Assembly: GCA_964036155.1 (NCBI GenBank)
Contig: OZ038423.1
Span: 73,733,249-73,797,248 of the forward strand
From: Diploscapter coronatus
Taxonomy: Eukaryota; Nematoda; Chromadorea; Rhabditida; Rhabditidae
DNA length: 64,000 bases
Reading direction: 5' to 3'
The translations under genes and the position numbers were made by a program. This document shows positions 57,401 through 64,000 of this stretch, piece after piece (position 1 is the stretch's first letter; each line of letters starts with the position of its first letter). Below the pieces are notes generated by a model. That model was given only the letters and a program-made list of their open reading frames with translations, made no database searches and was not told the origin of the DNA.

Positions 57401-60400
57401 TGCTAATTTTAAAAAATTATTCGGTACCCATTGAAAATCGGAAAATTAGGATATTTATAAGTTCTCAGGAAATTTTGAAACTCATTTTTGAAATTCGACG
57501 ATTTGTAAAAGCTGAAATTTCTGATTTTCAGGACGACGAAGATGAAGACCCAGATGGGGACGACGACGACGGAAGCGGCGAGTGGAATATTCGTGAGTCT
57601 CAGATTTTCTGACTAGACCGATCTTTTGAAAACACATCTTGAAAATGCGTTTTATTGATTCTAAAAATCTACGTTTCGATTGGGTCTTTTGATATATTCG
57701 CTGCTACATTCAATACAATCTCATTCCTTTGGCATAAGTCGAAAACATATCATAACAAATTATTATCAGCGAACGGTTTGTTACTCGTTTGAAGTTAGTG
57801 GCTATTTTTCCAGAAAATGATTTTCAGGTCGATGCGCAGCGGCTTCCCTCGATGTGCTGGCCTCGATTTTCGGGAAGGACATGCTGCCGATCCTACTGCC
57901 CATTCTCAAGGAAGCTCTTTCCCATCCCGAGTGGGAGGTTTGTCAAAACTCGTTCACCAATATCACAATTTCGCATTTTGTAAACTATTTTATAATTTCA
58001 GGTGAAGGAATCGGGTATTCTTGCTCTGGGAGCGATCGCGGAAGGCTGCATGGACGGAATCACCCCTCATCTGCCTGATCTCGTGCCCTTCCTCATCGGA
58101 ATGCTGTCTGACAGAAAACCACTCGTTAGGTAAGTCGTTAGACTCAAAAAAGTGGATCCATTATGCTTCGTGAACTGTGCATCACAAGCAGGGACGAGCA
58201 GAAATGGGCTTTTAACTTTTCGAAGGCGAAAACGAAGACGGTAATCACCCAAAAATGATCGGAAACGGAAGTTTCCGCTCGTCCCTGATCGCAGGTTTTG
58301 AAAGGCTAGTGTTACTTTATTTCAATTTCGCTTAATTTCACTTAAAATCGATTTATTATTCAGAGAGTTTATCATGTGTTTCAAGAAGACTTGAACATCT
58401 TAAATCTTCATTCACAGTGATGTTTGCTGCGAAACTCCTAAATTTACTAATAAAAATAATTGATTTCCAGATCGATAACCTGTTGGACTCTGTCGCGCTA
58501 CTGCACGTGGGTGGTGAGTGATGAACAGGCCAAGGAGAAGTACTTCGTCGCTGTTTTGAGAGGGGTTCGTTTTTTTTAATTTGAAAAGAATGGTTCAAAT
58601 TTACGTGAGATTATATTCTGTCATTATTGCCAACTTGTTATCAAGATGATATCACATTTTAAAATATTGCTAGATTTTGTACATATTCTTTTCCTTACAA
58701 TTCACTTTCTGAAGTTTTTTCTTATAAAATCTAAAGAAATATTTTGCAGCTTCTGGAGCGAATTCTGGACGGGAACAAGCGAGTGCAGGAGGCCGCCTGT
58801 AGTGCGTTCGCGACCTTCGAAGAGGAGGGCGGCGACACTCTCATTGAATATCTGCCCGAAATACTCAACACTCTCATGAGGGCCTTCTCCATCTATCAGG
58901 TACTTTCGGGAAAAATTCGTTGGAAGTTTTTTCAGCGAACTCCTAAATTTGAATGGTGCATTGCTTTGTTCAATTGAGTGAAGCTACTGACAACCAAGTA
59001 ACGCAATTTCGAATCCCCGAAAAGTGCATATTTTGTAAAAAATATTTGATTTCCTACCGTTTCTTAAAAATCGAATTCTTTTCATTTTTTAAAATTTCAG
59101 GCTAAAAATCTGCTGATTCTGTACGACGCAGTCGGAACTCTGGCGAATTCCGTCGGTCACGCTCTCTGTCATCCGGACTACGTTCAGGTAAAATTTGGTT
59201 TTGTTTGTTTAAATTGCGAATTCGACTTTTCAGGCCCTAATGCCTCCGCTCATGGAGAAATGGCAGAAGTTGGGCAATGAAGACAAGGTAAATTTCAATG
59301 TTCAAAACCAGTTCGATACGTTTCAAGTTTTTGATAGTTGCAATGCATTTCTAGTGGATTGATTTGTAGAGCCTTTTAATTAAATCTTGTAAAATATCTT
59401 GCAAATATATATGTTTCGAATTTTCAGTATTAGAAATGTCTTTTGGAATTTATCACTTATTGAAAAAAGACTTGTTCTAAAAGTTCTTAAAAGTGGCCAG
59501 AAAAGAAATATTAATAATGTTAATGTGCGTGTGGACTGTTAGTTACTTAATATGTACGGAATTTCCATAGGTAAAAACAAAAGACCAGAGAATAGAGGCG
59601 TGATATAGACGAAAGCAACTTCGCGCATATTAGCAATTAGTTAATTTGTGAAAAACCTGCTCATTTTAGTAATTGCCCCAGACATATTCTATTTTCAGGA
59701 GCTGTTCCCCCTGCTGGAGTGTGTGAGTTCAGTGGCCTCGTCCATGGGTCTGGCATTCTTCCCCTATTGCGAACCCGTCTATGTTAGGTTGGTAACAAAC
59801 GTGCTTCTTTAGAGATGTTTCAAGAAATTACAAATTTACATCGAGAAACGCCACTATAACATTGTGATGCAATAGAAATCTGAAAATCTTAATGATAGAA
59901 ACGAAAATATTCTTCATGTATCTTTCGAAAATTCGATAAATTCTCTTTGAATTCTGTTTATCTGCTTGTTCGCTTCTATTTGTGCTCATATCTGCTTAAA
60001 AATTTACCTTAATAAGTTCCAGATGCGTTGCGATCATTACGAAATCAGTGCAGCAGACTCTGGAATCCACGCAGCGGCCGAACGAAGTCGAAAAACCCGA
60101 CGCCGTAATTTTTCGATATCATTTTTTGAAGATAATTTCTGAAATTAAGGATTTCCTAATCGTAGCTTTGGACCTGCTCTCAGGATTGGCCGAGAGTCTC
60201 GGGCAGCACCTCGAGCCACTCGTCCAGAACAGCAACATCATGCAGCTCATGGCCTACTGTGGTGTGGTAAGCAACATTTTTAGCTTTACTGGAAAAAACT
60301 AGTAAATAGGTTTCTAGTTTAAAAATTTGACACATTCTAATTCTGTTCATGGCCATTCGTGAGATTCAGTGCGCTGAAGTAAAATTTTACGAAATATGTT

Positions 60401-62551
60401 GAAATTTTACATTTCAATTAAGTCGATACTATAAAAACTTGCGTAAGTATCAGTGAAGTATGAAACATTTGATTAATTCTAAAATAATAAATGATTTGCT
60501 AGAATTTCAGGACCAAACAGCGGAGGTTCGACAAAGCTGTTTCGCGCTGCTGGGCGATTTGGTCAAAGCCTGCTGGCAGCTTGTCAAGCCCCATTCACGT
60601 AGGTTTCAAAAATACGCTATAATTATTTCTACAAAAGTGGTTTTAATCGAAACTACCTATGCATTTTAACTCGCTAAAATACTTTCAAGATTTTAGTTTT
60701 TGAATGATTTCTTTCAGTTTTGCAAGTACATCTTCATAAGCTTCAAAAAAATTGGAAACACTGAATATTTTCACTATTTGATAGGAAAGTATTATCGGGA
60801 AAATACGAAGCAAAACAAAAATTCCATTCTTCAAATAACTGATGCTAGCAATTAATTTTCAGAAACGTTCATCCAAATCCTCTCGTACAACCTCGACCCG
60901 ACCCACGTATCCGTCTGCAACAACTCCATCTGGGCTTTCGGAGAGGTAGTAATTAATTTTAGATTTTTTATTTCAAAACTACTTTCTTTCGCGAACTTCA
61001 AGAAGACTCATAGGTTTTCATATCAATCCTTATTTTCACTTATTCAAAAATGCCCAATTTATCGTAATTTCCAGATGGCATTGAAAATGGGCCCTGAGAT
61101 GAAGCAGTACGTTCCCCTGGTTCTTCCCCACCTGATTCGAGTGATGAACATGCAGAACGGGCAGAGGACGTTGCTCGAGAACACAGGTTGGTTTTTAGGT
61201 TTATTAATAAACAATGTATCAAGGAGTTCGGTAAAATAATGAAATATAGAATATTTTTAAACGTATCTTGGGACAGTTGAAGAAATTTTATTCTCTCGCT
61301 GACTTTTTCAAAATTTTACTAATTGTTTTATCCTTATCAAACCCTTTTGAAAATGTGCTTATTTTATTAAGCTTTGAAATAGCCATAATATTTTGAACCA
61401 CTTTTAACTGTGTTCTAGATTTATATTTTATCACTATCCGAGTTTCTGTTAACATTCAAATTTTATAATATTTTTGAAGCTCATATAAATTGCCTATGTG
61501 AAAAATAGTTGTTCTTCGGAAAGTACATTTATACTAAATTCAAACATTTCTTTGATCTTTTGAAAAATAGATGAGGCCTATTTCTTAATTTATTTGTTTG
61601 AGCGATCACGATCGGTCGTCTTGGCCAGTACTGCACAGAGGAGGTCGCTCCATCGCTCAACCTATTCATCAGAGGCGCCTGTTACAGGTTCGAAAATATT
61701 ATTTTTATTTACACTAAATTCAATCATAACCATACCTTTTATTCCTCATTCGAAAAATGCGATTAGTGAAACGTATTCGTCATATCAGAATTTTGTTTCA
61801 AAGATTGGTGACATATTATTTCATTAGCAATGGATATTTTTAACAGTATTTTATTACATATGCTATCTAATATTGGCAAATTCAATTATTTGACGATGAT
61901 ACACATTTTCTGAAACCTATTTTACAGGTTAGCAAAACTATTTTTAGCCTTCGGAACATCCGCGACAATGCGGAGAAGGAGAGCGCGTTCATCGGCCTCT
62001 GTCTCATGATCAACATGAACCCGAGTGGGGTCGTTGGAGTAAGCATAAATACTACTTATCAAGTCTATTTTCATAAGATTCAAGAAAATGATGAACTATT
62101 GAATTCAATTGTTCGCTCAACGAAAGTAACTAGGATTTAAATTTCATTTTTTCTCGAAAGATCACTGTAATTGGGAGTCATGTATTTTAGGATTTCGTTT
62201 TCTGGTGCGATGCAGTTGCCTCGTGGAACACGCCCAAACCCGAGCTCAAGGAAATGTTCGCAAGTGTAGGTTTATTTTCCTTGATCTAAACTGAACGATA
62301 GATTTTCATTAGTCCCAAGGAAGTCTTATAGATTTTGCATATTTTGTTTATTTTTATACAATATGTAGTGCTATTTCAGATTTTGATCTTTACTTTTTTC
62401 TAAATTTTTACTTAAAAATAGTTAGCCTTAAAATTTGCAGATCCTCCACGGTTTTCGAGTACAAGTGGGAGACGCTAATTGGAACGCGTTCACAGCGCAA
62501 TTCCCCGCCCCTCTGAAAGAGCGACTATCTGCGCAGTACTCCATCTGCTAA
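54401..62551 (+). CDS. imb-2: Transportin-1 / importin beta-2 (karyopherin beta-2)
   Basis: A nuclear import receptor for PY-NLS cargo, working with Ran at the nuclear pore. Twenty-six exons join in frame to give 892 aa (human TNPO1 is 898): 54401-54451, 54702-54842, 55100-55256, 55487-55584, 55775-55899, 56086-56200, 56488-56598, 56860-57021, 57184-57285, 57532-57592, 57828-57937, 58002-58129, 58471-58564, 58750-58899, 59101-59187, 59234-59287, 59699-59787, 60023-60104, 60150-60266, 60511-60598, 60863-60945, 61075-61186, 61603-61687, 61948-62038, 62191-62265 and 62441-62551. HEAT repeats run throughout. Landmarks are [32 protein letters not shown], the acidic loop (about residues 321-370, [18 protein letters not shown]), [66 protein letters not shown] and [12 protein letters not shown] at the end. 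The acidic loop that couples Ran-GTP binding to cargo release is kept. Acceptors at 56487, 60149 and 61602 have a purine at -3. Confidence 0.96.
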
Positions 62552-64000
62552 TTCAACATCTGAACTAGGCCATAGCTTATTTTGGAAACCTTTGTCCAAA
62601 GTTTAAGGGAAACAATCGGTTTGCTTCATTTTACATTCTTTATTTCGAAAGAAAGCCTAAAAATGAAGTAAATTTCTATGTTGTTTGGTAGTTTGCAAAA
62701 GTTGATAAGATACGTAGAATCCCCAGGCTCCGCTCCCTCGCAAAGACGAGTTTTTGGTAGAAACGTGGTATAGTTTGAAACAAAGTTTGAAGAAGTACCC
62801 TTCAAATCCACTAGGTCGAAAATAACACCACCATCTAGTTCGACGATAACCTGATGAAATGGTACTGTCCCAAAAACCAGATCATCATTTTTGTGTCTAC
62901 TTTAAGCGACGGATTTTTTTGCGATTCTTTCGGTTAGAGAATTTCTCGATTTTATTTCTTCTTCACAATGACATTATTTACCGGCCTGTTGATATTTCTG
63001 CCAGAAATTTTTTCCACCAACACCAAACCGCCACATCTACTCGGAGACCTTAAAGATACGTTTCAAAATTTATGAAATCTGGATGGAAGACCTTGTCGAT
63101 AGTTATTGGCATTCCTATGATATTTACACGAAGAAAAGCCGAAGCTTTTGCAAACTACTCTAACACGTCGTCGTTTTTTCTGTTGTTCTCAGTTGTGTTT
63201 TCGTTTTGTTGTTAGTTGTTGTCGTTTCATCAGAAAAGTTCCATATTTCTAACAAAAGCCGATACCCGTGTTAGGAAATTCATTTTTGAGAGTTGAAAAG
63301 TTCGTTTCTTCCGAAATCTTACGAAAGCTATAATTTTTCGACTTTCAAAAATTTTGCCAATTTTCCAACATTTCCTCGTCCCTCGTTGTATGTACGTATG
63401 CGTGTCTTTGCTTGTGAAAAATCGCAAAATTATTAAAAAAGGTACTTTCGAAAATAATCTTCTTCATTTTGTTTGAAAATTCACTTATTTTACCAATTTT
63501 GCGACCATATCAGCTTATTTTTAGGTGTTATTTTTCTAAATTTGACCATTTTCCGCGTAAAATCGTTTCTGGAAAGCAAACTCTCCATTTTTCCTTTAGA
63601 TTTTTGCATAAAAGTTTTGCTTTTCATCAAAATCTTCCGACAGAATTTCATCTCGCGAATTCTAATCAATCTTCGTCACGTTGAGTGGGGTGTTTCTCTG
63701 GTTTGACTGGGATAATCTTCTTCGATATGATGCTACCGTATCTCACATCATATTTGGGGTCACTTACGCGATTTTCAAAGGACGAAGGTCGACAAGGAAG
63801 GGCGCGGAGCTAAATATTGAAAGATGCAAATTTCGTTCGTTTTCATCCGTTAGCGCCATGCGACATTTGCATTTTTCATTTTTAATAACCACGCCCCTCT
63901 TTTCGATTTTCCTCCGAAAATCGTCTTTACTTTCGATAAATCTTCGTGTAATTGCCGGTGTTTCTCCTCCTCAATTTCATGTGTTGTAGACTAAATTATT
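62552..64000. other. Region after the transportin gene
   Basis: No exon is supported here. It contains the transportin 3' UTR, T/G-rich low-complexity DNA at about 63,160-63,230 and a GC-richer patch at about 63,780-63,900. That patch could be the promoter of a gene beyond the window edge. Open frames present are short, with random composition. Confidence 0.45.

Noticed and set aside
58990..59030. tRNA-like B-box sequence TTCGAATCCCCG
   Set aside because: No matching A box or cloverleaf stems, and it lies within a transportin intron with no acceptor stem pairing.

Overview
The window reads as nuclear DNA from a rhabditid-type nematode. It is AT-rich, introns are short to medium (many 45-60 bases, others several hundred) and mostly end in TTTTCAG, and gene starts sit just behind splice acceptors of the kind used for spliced-leader trans-splicing. 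The gene content fits: a nematode-type nuclear hormone receptor and an LRAT-family protein resembling EGL-26 sit among conserved animal housekeeping genes. No transposase gene, tRNA, rRNA or CRISPR array was found. The species cannot be named from the sequence alone.

Layout. Bases 1-34,800 are gene-poor. On the minus strand there is a small three-exon gene of unknown function (4331-5830), and a multi-exon LRAT/H-rev107-type gene (20278-22330, first exon unresolved) that was rebuilt exon by exon and keeps two domain histidines and the NC-x-HF cysteine. The rest of this half holds two foldback (inverted repeat) elements, a 3.5 kb stretch whose plus strand is strikingly purine-rich, and a possible distant alternative first exon for the receptor gene.

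Bases 34,800-62,600 are gene-dense. In order: a 12-exon nuclear hormone receptor (+), a 5-exon mitochondrial ribosomal protein bL20m gene (-), a 12-exon SSBP/SSDP gene (+, sam-10-like), a 20-exon NVL-type double AAA ATPase gene (+, mac-1-like) and a 26-exon transportin-1 gene (+, imb-2-like). The receptor and bL20m converge on a shared 3' region. bL20m and SSBP diverge from a 2 kb spacer rich in GA/CT runs. The three plus-strand genes are 2.3 kb and 1.1 kb apart, so they do not look like a tightly packed operon. All exon junctions given here keep the reading frame and were assigned by hand from splice signals and family similarity.

Functionally, bL20m serves mitochondrial translation, the NVL protein serves large-ribosomal-subunit assembly in the nucleus, and transportin imports RNA-binding and ribosomal proteins. 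SSBP is a cofactor of LIM-homeodomain complexes and the receptor is a sequence-specific regulator. I see no evidence that they form one pathway, and no clearly new multi-gene system. The most notable items are the LRAT-family gene, the Asp-for-Glu change in Walker B of the first AAA domain, the set of splice acceptors with a purine at -3, the GC-AG intron, and the purine-biased gene-poor region.
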